Source of the DNA: Paracoccaceae bacterium | Lineage (GTDB): Bacteria; Pseudomonadota; Alphaproteobacteria; Rhodobacterales; Rhodobacteraceae | Reading direction: 5' to 3' | Length of the DNA: 64,000 bases | Assembly: GCA_002709405.1 (NCBI GenBank) | Contig: PAQV01000006.1 | Coordinates: forward strand, 1-64,000 | Shown: in pieces, positions 28,171-37,159 of the stretch | How positions within the stretch are numbered: position 1 is the first letter of the stretch | Layout: the number at the start of each line of letters is the position of its first letter | Translations under genes and position numbers: made by a program | The notes under the pieces: generated by a model | Seen by the model: the letters and a program-made list of their open reading frames with translations, nothing else | Told to the model about the DNA's origin: nothing | The model's database searches: none

Positions 28171-28986
28171 TCAGTCATGCGCCACCCCCAGGTAGGCATC
28201 GATCACGTCCTGGTTCGTGCGCACCTCGTCGGGCGTGCCGTCACCGATCTTCTTACCGTAATCCATCACCACGACCCGGTCGCTCAGGTCCATCACCACG
28301 CCCATGTCGTGCTCGATCAGCGCGATGGTCGTGCCGAATTCATCGTTCACGTCGAGGATGAACCGGCTCATGTCCTCCTTCTCCTCGACGTTCATTCCCG
28401 CCATCGGCTCGTCCAGCAACAGCAGCTTGGGTTCCGCCGCCAGGGCCCGGGCCAGTTCGACCCGTTTCTTCAGGCCATAGGGCAGCCGGGACACCGGCGT
28501 CTTGCGGATGCTCTGGATCTCCAGGAAGTCGATGATCTTCTCGGCGATCTCGCGGTTGGCCACCTCTTCCGCCTCGGCCTTCCCCTTCCAGATCGCCTGG
28601 GTCAGGATGTTCTGGTTCATCTGCGTCAGCCGGCCGGTCATAACGTTGTCCAGCACCGTCATCCCCTCGAACAGGGCAATGTTCTGGAACGTCCGCGCAA
28701 TCCCCTGGCGCGCCACCTCGTAGGGCTTGACCGGAGGCCGCGGCGCCCCACGGAACCAGACCTCGCCCTCCTGCGGCACGTAGAACCCGGAAATCACGTT
28801 CAGCATCGAGGACTTGCCCGCCCCATTGGGCCCGATGATCGCCCGGATCTCGCCCTCGCGGATGTCGAACGAGATATCCTTGATCGCCACAACGCCCCCG
28901 AACCGCAGGGTGATGTTCTTCATCTCCATCACCACGCCGCCAATCTTGCGCCCGTCCGCGGTCACGTAGCCTTCGGTATCCTTCAT
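28171..28986 (-). CDS. livG: Branched-chain-type ABC transporter ATPase (LivG-like)
   Basis: This 271-residue ATPase has Walker A GPNGAGKSS, the signature SRLPYGLKKRVELARALA (LPYG in place of LSGG, usual for LivG), Walker B LLLLDEPMAG and the H-loop IEHDMGVVMDL. The ATG overlaps the stop of the preceding exported-protein gene (ATGA), and GAGGA lies upstream. It pairs with LivF. Confidence 0.93.
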   Translation of the reverse strand: MKDTEGYVTADGRKIGGVVMEMKNITLRFGGVVAIKDISFDIREGEIRAIIGPNGAGKSSMLNVISGFYVPQEGEVWFRGAPRPPVKPYEVARQGIARTFQNIALFEGMTVLDNVMTGRLTQMNQNILTQAIWKGKAEAEEVANREIAEKIIDFLEIQSIRKTPVSRLPYGLKKRVELARALAAEPKLLLLDEPMAGMNVEEKEDMSRFILDVNDEFGTTIALIEHDMGVVMDLSDRVVVMDYGKKIGDGTPDEVRTNQDVIDAYLGVAHD

Positions 28987-29588
28987 CTCTTGTCCTCGCC
29001 CCCAACCTTGTCTGCCTTGCCGCATTCCACCCCGGGGCGTTCCTTGATCTCGATCGAGACCGCCGGCATGTCGAAAGTGGCGATGTAGAGGCTCGTCATG
29101 TGGCATCCGCGCACATTGGGCTCGGTGGATTTCAAGGCGACGACCCGGCCGTCCGCCACCTTTCTCCGTGTTTTGCCATCCTCGAACCGGCCACTGTCCC
29201 TGACCTGCTGCATCCACGCCTCGGCGTTGTCGTCGATCAACCTGACCTGCGTGTCCGACAACCGATGCGACACCCCGACCGAACAGACCCGGATCGGCTC
29301 ACCAGCGCCAGTCGAGAGCCGTTTCATGAAGACGTTGATGTCTCCGCTGGTCAGCATTCCGGTGACCAGCCCACCCGTCTCCGGGTCGACTGACCCGTGC
29401 CCCAGGACAAACCCTTCCGCGTCAAACCGTTCACCCGTCTCGATGGCCGCCAGACACCGCTGTGCCGCTTCGCCCCAGACGGACACATCCAATACCCCGG
29501 CGCTCGCCGCTCCGCCCAAAAGCCAGCACATCAGTGCGACGCCCAAGGGATGGTGGGTGGGGTGTCGCCGAAGGCGCACGTCACCCAT
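28983..29588 (-). CDS. Exported protein of unknown function within the Liv-type operon
   Basis: This is a 201-residue protein. A hydrophobic stretch (about residues 14-30, ending AASAG) looks like a signal peptide. The mature part has four cysteines (in AAQRCLAAIE, IRVCSVGVS, RGCHMTS, VECGK) that could form disulphides. No known domain is recognised. Its ATG overlaps the stop of the ligase gene (TGATG) and its stop overlaps the livG start (ATGA), so it is firmly embedded in the operon. A GTG one codon earlier is an alternative start. Confidence 0.7.
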   Translation of the reverse strand: MGDVRLRRHPTHHPLGVALMCWLLGGAASAGVLDVSVWGEAAQRCLAAIETGERFDAEGFVLGHGSVDPETGGLVTGMLTSGDINVFMKRLSTGAGEPIRVCSVGVSHRLSDTQVRLIDDNAEAWMQQVRDSGRFEDGKTRRKVADGRVVALKSTEPNVRGCHMTSLYIATFDMPAVSIEIKERPGVECGKADKVGGEDKR

Positions 29589-31555
29589 CACTCCGCTGCC
29601 ATCTGTTGCGCCACCGGAACCACTGCCGCGTCCCGGATCTGAAGCGTGGCCGAAATCGCCCCCTTGCGCCCGTCCTCGTAGGTCACTTCCGTCCGGGTGC
29701 TGATCTTGTCGGACCCGTCGTACAGGGCCCCGATGATGTCGGCGAATTTCTCCTCGATGATCCGCCGGCGCACCTTGCGGGTCCGGGTCAGCTCGCCATC
29801 ATCCGCGTCCAGTTCCTTGTGCAGCACGACAAAACGGTGCACCTGGCAGCCCGACAGCATGGTGTCCTCGGCGACCGAGCGGTTCACCTCCTCCACGTGC
29901 TCCTGGATCGTGGCCAGGACCTGCGGATGCCCGGCCAGCTCCTGGTAGGACGAGTAGCCGATGTTGTTGCGCTCGGCCCAGTTGCCCACCGCCGCCAGGT
30001 CGATGTTGATGAAGGCCACGCATTCCGTCCGCCCGTTCCCGAAGACCACGGCCTCCAGGATGTTGGGATAGAACTTCAGCTTGTTCTCGACATACTTCGG
30101 CGCGAACAGCGACCCGTCGGCCATCTTGCCCACGTCCTTGGCCCGGTCGATGATCCGCAGATGGCCCGTCTCGGGTTCGATGAACCCGGCATCGCCCGTG
30201 GCCACCCAGCCCTCGGCATCCTTGGTGCCCGCCGTGCTTTCGGGGTTCTTGTAATACTCCACGAACACACCCGGAGAGCGGTAGAACACCTCGCCATTGT
30301 CGGCAATCTTCAGCTCGACCTCCGGGCAAGGCACCCCCACTGTGTCCGAGCGCACCTGCCCGTCGGGCTGGGCCGTGATGAAGACCGTGGCCTCGGTCTG
30401 GCCGTACAACTGTTTCAGGTTGATCCCCATGGACCGGTAGAAATCGAAGATCTCGGGCCCGATCGCCTCGCCCGCCGTATAGCCCACGCGCACCCGCGTC
30501 AGGCCCAGCGTGTTCTTCAGCGGACCGTAGATGAAGGCATTGCCGATGGCATATTTCACCCGGTCCGCCAGGCTGACCGGTTGGCCGTCCAGGATCTTTG
30601 TCCCCACCTTGCGCGCATGGGCCATCGACCGCTCGAACAGCCGCCGCTTGAAGGGCCCGGCGTCCTCCATCCGGATCATCACCGTGGTCAGCTGGGTTTC
30701 GAACACCCGCGGCGGAGCGAAGAAATAGGTCGGCCCGATCTCGCGCAGGTCGGTCATCATCGTCTCGGCGCTTTCCGGGCAGTTCACGCAGAACCCGTTC
30801 CAGTAGGCCTGGCCGATGGAAAAGATGAAATCGCCCACCCAGGCCATGGGCAGGTAGGACAGGATGTCCTCGCCGCTGGTCAGGTGATCGAATTCCGACG
30901 AATTCCGCGCGCTTTCGATCACGTTGCGGTTCGACAGGACCACCCCCTTGGGCTTGCCCGTCGTGCCCGAGGTATAAAGCATCACGCAGGTGTCATCGAA
31001 CTCGGGCTTGGCGATCCGCCGCTCCAGCTCGCCGATCAGCTCGTCACGGGCCGCCCGGCCCTGGGCCTGGATGTGGGAATATTCGTGCAGGGTGGTGTGG
31101 TCGTATTTCCGCAGCCCCCGCGGATCGAGGTAGATCAGGTGCTCGAACTGGTGCAGCTGGTCCTGGACCTCGATCACCTTGTCGACCTGTTCCTGGTCGC
31201 CCGCGATTACGAAACGCGCGCCGCAATGACCCAGCACGTAGGCCATCTCCTCGGCGCCCGCGTCCTGGTACAGGGGCACCGGGATCGCGCCGACCATCTG
31301 CGCCGCCACCATGGACCAGTACAGGTACGGCCGGTTGCGCCCGATGATGGCGATGAAATCGCCCTCGTTGACGCCCAGGTTGACGAACCCAAGCGCAAGG
31401 GCCTCGATCTCGTCGGCCGTCTCTTTCCAGGTCCAGCTTTGCCAGATCCCGAATTCCTTTTCACGATAGGCCGGCTTGTCGCCCAACTGGGCCACGTTCC
31501 GCGCCAGAAGCGCCGGAATCGTATGCATGCCGGATACGGACCCTGACTGCGCCAT
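29588..31555 (-). CDS. AMP-forming long-chain acyl-CoA ligase family protein
   Basis: This 655-residue protein has the ANL-family motifs: YTSGTTGKPKGVV (A3 P-loop), YGQTEATVF (A5), GWVATGDAGFIEPETGHLRI (A7) and IDRAKDVGKMADGS (A8). Length and C-terminus match the long-chain fatty acid/AMP-dependent ligases that head Liv-type clusters. It converts a carboxylic acid to its CoA thioester; the acid is unknown. The ATG at 31555 follows AGGAGG; the frame runs 20 codons further up without support. It is the first gene of the operon and divergent from the histidine kinase. Confidence 0.9.
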   Translation of the reverse strand: MAQSGSVSGMHTIPALLARNVAQLGDKPAYREKEFGIWQSWTWKETADEIEALALGFVNLGVNEGDFIAIIGRNRPYLYWSMVAAQMVGAIPVPLYQDAGAEEMAYVLGHCGARFVIAGDQEQVDKVIEVQDQLHQFEHLIYLDPRGLRKYDHTTLHEYSHIQAQGRAARDELIGELERRIAKPEFDDTCVMLYTSGTTGKPKGVVLSNRNVIESARNSSEFDHLTSGEDILSYLPMAWVGDFIFSIGQAYWNGFCVNCPESAETMMTDLREIGPTYFFAPPRVFETQLTTVMIRMEDAGPFKRRLFERSMAHARKVGTKILDGQPVSLADRVKYAIGNAFIYGPLKNTLGLTRVRVGYTAGEAIGPEIFDFYRSMGINLKQLYGQTEATVFITAQPDGQVRSDTVGVPCPEVELKIADNGEVFYRSPGVFVEYYKNPESTAGTKDAEGWVATGDAGFIEPETGHLRIIDRAKDVGKMADGSLFAPKYVENKLKFYPNILEAVVFGNGRTECVAFINIDLAAVGNWAERNNIGYSSYQELAGHPQVLATIQEHVEEVNRSVAEDTMLSGCQVHRFVVLHKELDADDGELTRTRKVRRRIIEEKFADIIGALYDGSDKISTRTEVTYEDGRKGAISATLQIRDAAVVPVAQQMAAE

Positions 31556-31779
31556 GGTCGCTTTCCTCCTCCCCTGTTCCGGTCCGAAGACCGGCCTCCC
31601 GCCGCGAAACATCATTTCGTTTTCTGTCGGCTGGACAATGTATCCGTATCAACTCTTTCCTGATGTTTACCCAATCCTAACGAATTGTAACAACGTCCCG
31701 ACGCGGCGACACGTCCGGGCAGAGCGCCGTGACAACAACCCTCCCCCGCGCCATGATGCGCGCTCAGGAGGACACCCGC

Positions 31780-33702
31780 GTGCGCCAGACCGTGCCCCAG
31801 ATGGACCGCAACGAGCAGAAGACAAAGGCCCTGACAACGGCGGGGCTGAACCTGATCGCCCAGGCCCTGTCGATCTATGACAGCGACCTGCGGCTGGCCG
31901 TCAGCAACCGGCGGTTCCAGACCATGTTCGACCTGCCCGACGCCCTGGTCGCCCCTGGCGCCCGGTTCGACGACACCATCCGCCACCTGGCCACCACCGG
32001 CGAATACGGCCCGGTGGACAACCTTGAAACCTTCGTGGCGCTGCGCGTCGACCAGGCCCGCAACTTCGCCCCCCACTACATGGAGCGCACCCGGGCCAAC
32101 GGCCGGACGATCTCTGTCGAGGGCGCGCCGCTGCCGCAGGGCGGCTGGGTGACGGTCTACACCGACATCACCCTGGTGCGCGAAACCGAAGCGCTGCTGC
32201 GCGCCCGGTCCGAAGAACTGTCGGAACGGCTGGTCGCCTATACCGAGGAACTGACCCAGACCAACCGCCGGGTCGCCGCCGCCAACGCCGCCCTGGAAGA
32301 GGCCCAACGCGAGCTGACCGACATCGAGGCGCGCACCCGCCTGACCACCGAGATGATGCCCGCCCACATCGCCCACGTGGATTGCACCGGCCACTACACC
32401 TATTCCAACCAGCGGCTGACCCGTGTACTGCCCGGCCGGCCGACGACGATCCTGGGGATGCATATCTCGGACGCGCTTGGGGCCTCGGCCTTCGGCGCGA
32501 TCGAGCCGCACCTGAAGGACGCCTTCGCCGGCACGGAATCGGTCTTTGAATTCACCGACACGCTCAGCGAACGGCGGATCCGGACGGCCTTCACGCCAGA
32601 CGACATGGGCGGGGTCTACATCCTGTCGATGGACGTGACCGAGGAAACCCAGGCCCGGTCGGCCCTGCAACAAGAACGGCGGCGGGCCACGGCGGCCCAG
32701 CTGACCTCGGGGCTGGCGCATGACTTTTCCAACCTGCTGACGATCATCCTGGCCATGCAGGGCAAGCTGGAACGGATGGACCTGGACCCCGAGGCCGCGC
32801 GCATGGTCGCCGCCACCAAGTCCGCTGCCCTGCGCGGGGGCCGGCTGCTGAACCGGATCGCCGACATGACCGGCCGGTCGGCCCTGCGCCCGGAACCGAC
32901 CGACCTGCACGCCCTGCTGCAGGATCTCAAGATCCTGGCCGATCCCGCCCTGCCCCAGGGTGTCGGCCTGTCCATCGTCGACATGGCCCCGGACGCCAAC
33001 GTGCTGATCGACGCCGGCCGCCTGCAGGACGCCCTGCTGAACCTCGTGCTGAATGCCCGGGACGCCTGCGGGCTGAACGGCCAGATCGCCGTGTCGGCCC
33101 ACCTGGCCGGCGACGCCTGGATCGAGCTCTCCGTCACCGACACCGGCCCCGGTTTTTCCGGCGAAGCGCTGGAAAAGGCCCTGAACCCGTTCTTCACCAC
33201 CAAGGGCGGAGAAGGCTCCGGCCTGGGCCTGCCGATGGTCTACGACATGGTGAAAAGCGCGGGCGGCCGGCTGGACCTGTCCAACACGCCCACCGGGGCC
33301 AAGGTCACCCTGCGCCTGCCATACCGCCCCGCGCCCGACACGCCCGAAGGCCTGGTCCTGCTGGTCGAGGACAATCCCGACCTGCGCGTTTCAGTCCGCG
33401 AGATGCTGACGACCATGGGCCTGACCGTCATCGAGGCCGGGGCCGTGTCCGAGGCCCTGGCCCTGATCGAAAGCCTGCCCGACATCACCTTCATCCTGTC
33501 TGACCTGCGCCTGGCCGGGTCCGAAACCGGGCTGGCCCTGGCCCCTGCGGCACAGGCCACCTGCGCCCGGCTGATCTTCATGACCTCGCTGCCGCAGGAC
33601 GACCCGCTGCATCGCGACGCCGCCGCGCTGGCCCCGGTGCTGGCCAAGCCCTTCACCCCGACGGTGCTCGCCGCCGCCCTGATCGACGAGGCCGCCGCAT
33701 GA
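31780..33702 (+). CDS. PAS-containing hybrid sensor histidine kinase/response regulator
   Basis: This is a 640-residue soluble hybrid kinase. A PAS_7-type domain (MFDLPDALVAPGARFDDTIR) covers about 20-130, a coiled coil about 135-185 and a second PAS about 190-295. The phospho-acceptor His314 is in GLAHDFSNLLT, the ATPase has NLVLNARDACG, DTGPGF and GEGSGLGLPMV, and a receiver domain has Asp575 in LSDLRLAG. No membrane segment is present, so it senses a cytoplasmic cue. The start is a GTG preceded by AGGAGG eight bases away; other starts are 31729 and 31801. It is divergent from the Liv-ligase operon, which it may regulate. Confidence 0.9.
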   Translation: MRQTVPQMDRNEQKTKALTTAGLNLIAQALSIYDSDLRLAVSNRRFQTMFDLPDALVAPGARFDDTIRHLATTGEYGPVDNLETFVALRVDQARNFAPHYMERTRANGRTISVEGAPLPQGGWVTVYTDITLVRETEALLRARSEELSERLVAYTEELTQTNRRVAAANAALEEAQRELTDIEARTRLTTEMMPAHIAHVDCTGHYTYSNQRLTRVLPGRPTTILGMHISDALGASAFGAIEPHLKDAFAGTESVFEFTDTLSERRIRTAFTPDDMGGVYILSMDVTEETQARSALQQERRRATAAQLTSGLAHDFSNLLTIILAMQGKLERMDLDPEAARMVAATKSAALRGGRLLNRIADMTGRSALRPEPTDLHALLQDLKILADPALPQGVGLSIVDMAPDANVLIDAGRLQDALLNLVLNARDACGLNGQIAVSAHLAGDAWIELSVTDTGPGFSGEALEKALNPFFTTKGGEGSGLGLPMVYDMVKSAGGRLDLSNTPTGAKVTLRLPYRPAPDTPEGLVLLVEDNPDLRVSVREMLTTMGLTVIEAGAVSEALALIESLPDITFILSDLRLAGSETGLALAPAAQATCARLIFMTSLPQDDPLHRDAAALAPVLAKPFTPTVLAAALIDEAAA

Positions 33703-34400
33703 CCGCCCCCCTGGTGATGATCCTCGATGACGAACCGGCCATCCGCGAGGTGCTGGCCGAAGCACTGGAAGAGGCCGGCTTCCGCACCCAGACCTATTCC
33801 CGGGCCGCCCCCTTCGAGGCCGCGCTGAAACGCACACCCCCCGCCGTCTGCCTCGTGGACCTGTCGCTGCCCGACACCGACGGGCTGGCCCTGGTGCACC
33901 GGCTGGCGCTGGAACAAGGGGCCGTGGTCATCATCATCTCGGGCCGGGCGCAGGTTCATGACCGGGTCACCGGGCTGGAGCTGGGGGCCGACGACTATAT
34001 CACCAAGCCCTTCGAGCCGCCCGAGGTCGTGGCCCGCATCCGCGCCCGCCTGCGCTCGGGCCGGGCACCGCAAACCGGCGGAGACACCGCCCGTTTCAAT
34101 GGCTGGATCGCCCATTTCGACCGCTACCTGCTGGAAGACGACACCGGCAGCGAGACGCCGATATCGCACGCCGAAGGAGAGGTCCTGCGGCTGTTCCTGG
34201 AAAGCCCCAAGCGGCTGATCTCGCGCACGCAGATGCAGGAAAGCCTGGGCGGTGCGGCGGGCGAAAGCTTTGACCGGGCGATGGACGTGCGGATCTCGCG
34301 CCTGCGCCAGAAGCTGAAGGAAGACCCGAAGAACCCGCGCCTGATCAAGACGATCTACGGGGCGGGCTACATCTTTCTGGGCGACGTGGACTGGGCCTGA
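33699..34400 (+). CDS. OmpR-family response regulator
   Basis: This is a 233-residue regulator. The receiver domain (1-120) has acidic Asp10/Asp11, phospho-acceptor Asp54 in CLVDLSLPD and Lys in YITKPFEP. The C-terminal winged helix includes FDRAMDVRISRLRQKLKE and LIKTIYGAGYIF. Its ATG overlaps the kinase stop (ATGA), so the two form one operon and a phosphorelay pair. The divergent transporter-ligase operon is the natural candidate target. Confidence 0.94.
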   Translation: MTAPLVMILDDEPAIREVLAEALEEAGFRTQTYSRAAPFEAALKRTPPAVCLVDLSLPDTDGLALVHRLALEQGAVVIIISGRAQVHDRVTGLELGADDYITKPFEPPEVVARIRARLRSGRAPQTGGDTARFNGWIAHFDRYLLEDDTGSETPISHAEGEVLRLFLESPKRLISRTQMQESLGGAAGESFDRAMDVRISRLRQKLKEDPKNPRLIKTIYGAGYIFLGDVDWA

Positions 34401-34427
34401 GGCGGGGGCCTGAGGCGGGATCCGGTC

Positions 34428-35300
34428 CTAGGCCACGAATTCACCCCGCCGCGCCCTAAGCGCCGGCACCAGCATGTCGCGAAAGGCCTTCACCTTGGCC
34501 GAGGGCCAGACGTCCTCGTGCGCCAGCACCCAGATGTCCGCATAGGGCTGCGGCGGCAGGAGCGGCACCTGCACCAGACCCGGCGACGACCGGCCCAGGA
34601 ACAGCGGCAGCCGGGCGACGCCCAGCCCCGCCTGCGCCGCACCGATGATCGCCACCATGTCGTCGAACACGTAGCGCACCCGGGACGACGGGGCGCGCTC
34701 CAGCGCCTTCCTTGGGACGTGGGGATGGCCTTCGTAGACGATCCAGTCCACCGTCAACTGGGGATCCAGCCGTTCGGCATAGGCCAGACTGGCGAAACTG
34801 GCCGTCTCCTGGGCGCAGACCTTGCGGCCCTTGATCCGGGGGCTGTCGCCGGGCGAGCCGCTGATCCGCAAGGCCAGGTCCGCCTCGCGCCGGGACAGGT
34901 CCAGCAGGTCGTTGGTGGCGCGCAGGATCAGGTCCACGTCGGGATGTGTTTCGGCATAGTGCCGGAGAACCGGCGCGATGTAGGGACCGATGAGCAGTTG
35001 TGGCGCGGTGATGACCAGCGGGCCGGTAAGCCGCTGATCCTCGCCCTGCAGACGGCGCATCAGGGCGTGCTGTTCGGTTTCCATCCGGGCGGCATGTTCG
35101 GCCATGGCCATCGCCGCAGCGGTCGGCCGGTAGCCGTCGGCGAGACGCTCGAAGAGTTGCAGGCCCATGGTCTCTTCGATCGTTTGGATCCGCCGGGCCA
35201 CGGTCGTATAGCTGACGCCCAGCGACTGACCCGCCGCCGCCAGCGTCTTGCCCCGAACCAGCGCAAGCACCGTCCTGATATCGTCCCAACCTGCATCCAT
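34428..35300 (-). CDS. LysR family transcriptional regulator
   Basis: This 290-residue regulator has an N-terminal winged HTH (TLAAAGQSLGVSYTTVARRI) and a C-terminal substrate-binding domain (LTGPLVITAPQLLIGPYIAP and onward). It is divergent from the DUF1330 gene and is likely to regulate it or itself. The ATG lacks a clear ribosome site; a palindromic ATGCATATGCGCAT lies immediately upstream and could be the regulator binding site. The effector is unknown. Confidence 0.88.
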   Translation of the reverse strand: MDAGWDDIRTVLALVRGKTLAAAGQSLGVSYTTVARRIQTIEETMGLQLFERLADGYRPTAAAMAMAEHAARMETEQHALMRRLQGEDQRLTGPLVITAPQLLIGPYIAPVLRHYAETHPDVDLILRATNDLLDLSRREADLALRISGSPGDSPRIKGRKVCAQETASFASLAYAERLDPQLTVDWIVYEGHPHVPRKALERAPSSRVRYVFDDMVAIIGAAQAGLGVARLPLFLGRSSPGLVQVPLLPPQPYADIWVLAHEDVWPSAKVKAFRDMLVPALRARRGEFVA

Positions 35301-35422
35301 ACATGCATATGCGCATGTCCCTCATGCAAACACACGCGTTTTCGCGTGCATGGGCTGCGACCTATCGTGCACCTGTTCACATGAGGCCGCCCCTGACGGC
35401 TGGCCAGCAAACGGAGCCCCCG

Positions 35423-35704
35423 ATGACCTACGCGATCTTCACGGCAACCTTCACCGACCCGGCATCTTTCGCCGCCTATGGAAAAACCGGCGGCGAAGCC
35501 CTTGCCAAACACGGCGGCACCTTGGCGGGCAAGGCGCGCCCGCCCGAGCTGCTGGACGGGGCCGGCCCCGCCCCCGACATTGCCGTCCTGCTGTCCTTCC
35601 CCGACCGCGCCGCGGCCGAGGCCTGGATCAACGATCCGGATTACGCCGAGGTCCATGCCCTGCGGCGGGCCTCCGGAACGACGTCGGTCATCCTGCTGGA
35701 GTAA
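35423..35704 (+). CDS. DUF1330 family protein
   Basis: This 93-residue protein has a ferredoxin-like dimeric alpha-beta barrel pattern, with [19 protein letters not shown] at the start and a later [11 protein letters not shown], matching DUF1330. Function is unknown; relatives are small cytoplasmic proteins often next to LysR genes. The ATG with GGAG upstream was chosen over earlier in-frame ATGs that would overlap the regulatory region. Its 3' end overlaps the convergent hydrolase gene by 17 bases. Confidence 0.85.
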   Translation: MTYAIFTATFTDPASFAAYGKTGGEALAKHGGTLAGKARPPELLDGAGPAPDIAVLLSFPDRAAAEAWINDPDYAEVHALRRASGTTSVILLE

Positions 35705-36893
35705 GCCGCGACACCGCGTCGGCCAGCACTTTCAGGCCGGTCACCAGGTCGGCCTCGGCCGTGTCCTCGGCGAAATCGTGACTGATGCCGTTGATCGAGG
35801 GCACGAACAGCATCGCCACCGGCAGATGCTGGGCCACGTTGGTCGCATCGTGCGAAGCACCCGAGGGCATCTCGCGCCACTTGCCCGGGGCCTGGGTTTC
35901 CGCCGCGGCGGCCAGCGCGCCTTTCAGGGTCGGGTCCATGGCAACGGGATCCAGCCACAGCATGTCGCCGAACGTCAGCCCAAGCCCGCGGTCGGCGGCC
36001 ACCTCCTCGGCGGTGTCGCGGATGATCTGTTCCATCCGGGCCAGGCGGTCGGTGTCGGCATCCCGCCATTGCATCGAGAAGGTGGCCCGGCCGGGCACGA
36101 CCGACGTGGCATTGGGATGCAGGCTGACATGGCCATTGGTCCAGACCGTGCGCGGTGTGACCACGTTCCGGAACCGGTCGTTGATCTGCGAGGTGAAGGC
36201 CACGACGCCCTGGAAGGCATCCTTGCGCAGGTGCATCGGCGTCGTGCCGGCGTGGTTCTGCTGACCGTCGAAGGTGATCATCATCGTGCGGATGCCGACG
36301 ATGTCCGAGACCACGCCGATGGTATCGCCCTCGGCATCGAGCGACGGACCCTGTTCGATGTGCATTTCCATGAAGCCGGTGAAGCGCGTCATGTCCACCG
36401 GCCCGGTTACCCGCGGGCCCAACAGGGCACGGGCATCGGCCAGGGGAACGCCCGTCGTATCGGTCAACTTGTCCGCCGCATCCTGCGAGATATGGCCAGA
36501 CCAGACGGCGCTGCCAGTGGTCACGCCGAACCGGCCTTCCTCGTCCTCGAAGGACACCATGGACACGGGCGGGCCGCCGGCCTCCTTCGCTGCGCGGGCC
36601 ACTTCCAGGGCGGCAATGACGCCCAGGGCCCCATCCAGCCAGCCGCCTTCCGGTTGGGTATCGGAATGCGAGCCGATCAGCAACGACGGACCATCGGCCA
36701 GCCCGAAGAGATTGCCCATCGGATCGAAATGCGGGGTCAGACCGGCGGCCGAGATCTGCTCGGCAAGCCAGTCCCGCGAGGCCAGGTCCGCGTCGCTGTA
36801 GGCGCGGCGGACAACGCCCTTGCCCACGCCGGATGCGCCAAAACTGCGGAGCTTGTGAAGGTCGGCCAGAAACCGATCGGGTTGGATGTGCAA
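35688..36893 (-). CDS. M20-family Zn-dependent amidohydrolase (hydantoinase/carbamoylase type)
   Basis: This is a 401-residue protein. The first metal-binding motif is [20 protein letters not shown], the catalytic Glu pair is in [18 protein letters not shown] follows, and the last ligand His is in [10 protein letters not shown]. This is the allantoate amidohydrolase, N-carbamoyl-L-amino acid hydrolase and beta-ureidopropionase family. The start is an unusual TTG chosen because AGGAGG sits six bases upstream and homology-like sequence begins there. Striking AT-rich palindromes lie just upstream. Confidence 0.87.
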   Translation of the reverse strand: MHIQPDRFLADLHKLRSFGASGVGKGVVRRAYSDADLASRDWLAEQISAAGLTPHFDPMGNLFGLADGPSLLIGSHSDTQPEGGWLDGALGVIAALEVARAAKEAGGPPVSMVSFEDEEGRFGVTTGSAVWSGHISQDAADKLTDTTGVPLADARALLGPRVTGPVDMTRFTGFMEMHIEQGPSLDAEGDTIGVVSDIVGIRTMMITFDGQQNHAGTTPMHLRKDAFQGVVAFTSQINDRFRNVVTPRTVWTNGHVSLHPNATSVVPGRATFSMQWRDADTDRLARMEQIIRDTAEEVAADRGLGLTFGDMLWLDPVAMDPTLKGALAAAAETQAPGKWREMPSGASHDATNVAQHLPVAMLFVPSINGISHDFAEDTAEADLVTGLKVLADAVSRLTPAG

Positions 36894-36909
36894 GATGGAC
36901 CTCCTGTCC

Positions 36910-36960
36910 CGAGAAAATTCGACGAATTTTCTCGACGCGAGAATTTTCCCGGAAAATTCT
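36910..36960. repeat. Two adjacent AT-rich palindromes
   Basis: The first (36910-36934) has perfect 12-bp arms around one central base; the second (36940-36960) has perfect 10-bp arms around one base. Both contain the core GAAAATTC or GAATTTTC, giving four half-sites in 51 bp. They lie 17 bases upstream of the hydrolase TTG in otherwise high-GC DNA and 200 bases before the divergent phosphatase gene, so they are a likely operator or architectural-protein site. Confidence 0.85.
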
Positions 36961-37159
36961 TGGCTAGCCCGGACCTTGCGTGACGTCAACGCTCCCGCCA
37001 GCGATCTCGGCCCTCCGGGTCACCGAAGACCACAGACTGGTCAAACCTGCGCCCCGGCGTCACCTCCCCCGGTTTTCCACCCCGATCCCCCAGCCGCGCA
37101 CTGGCATCCCGGCCCGCGCTGACCTAAACCCGCCGGGACACGATCCCGAAAGTCCTCCC

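Noticed and set aside
29462-31546. A 694-codon plus-strand frame opposite the acyl-CoA ligase
   Set aside because: The ligase motifs are unambiguous on the minus strand; this frame has no recognisable domain.
31612-33102. A 496-codon minus-strand open frame
   Set aside because: It is opposite the histidine kinase gene, is rich in Gly/Gln/His/Val and has no motif; shadow frame.
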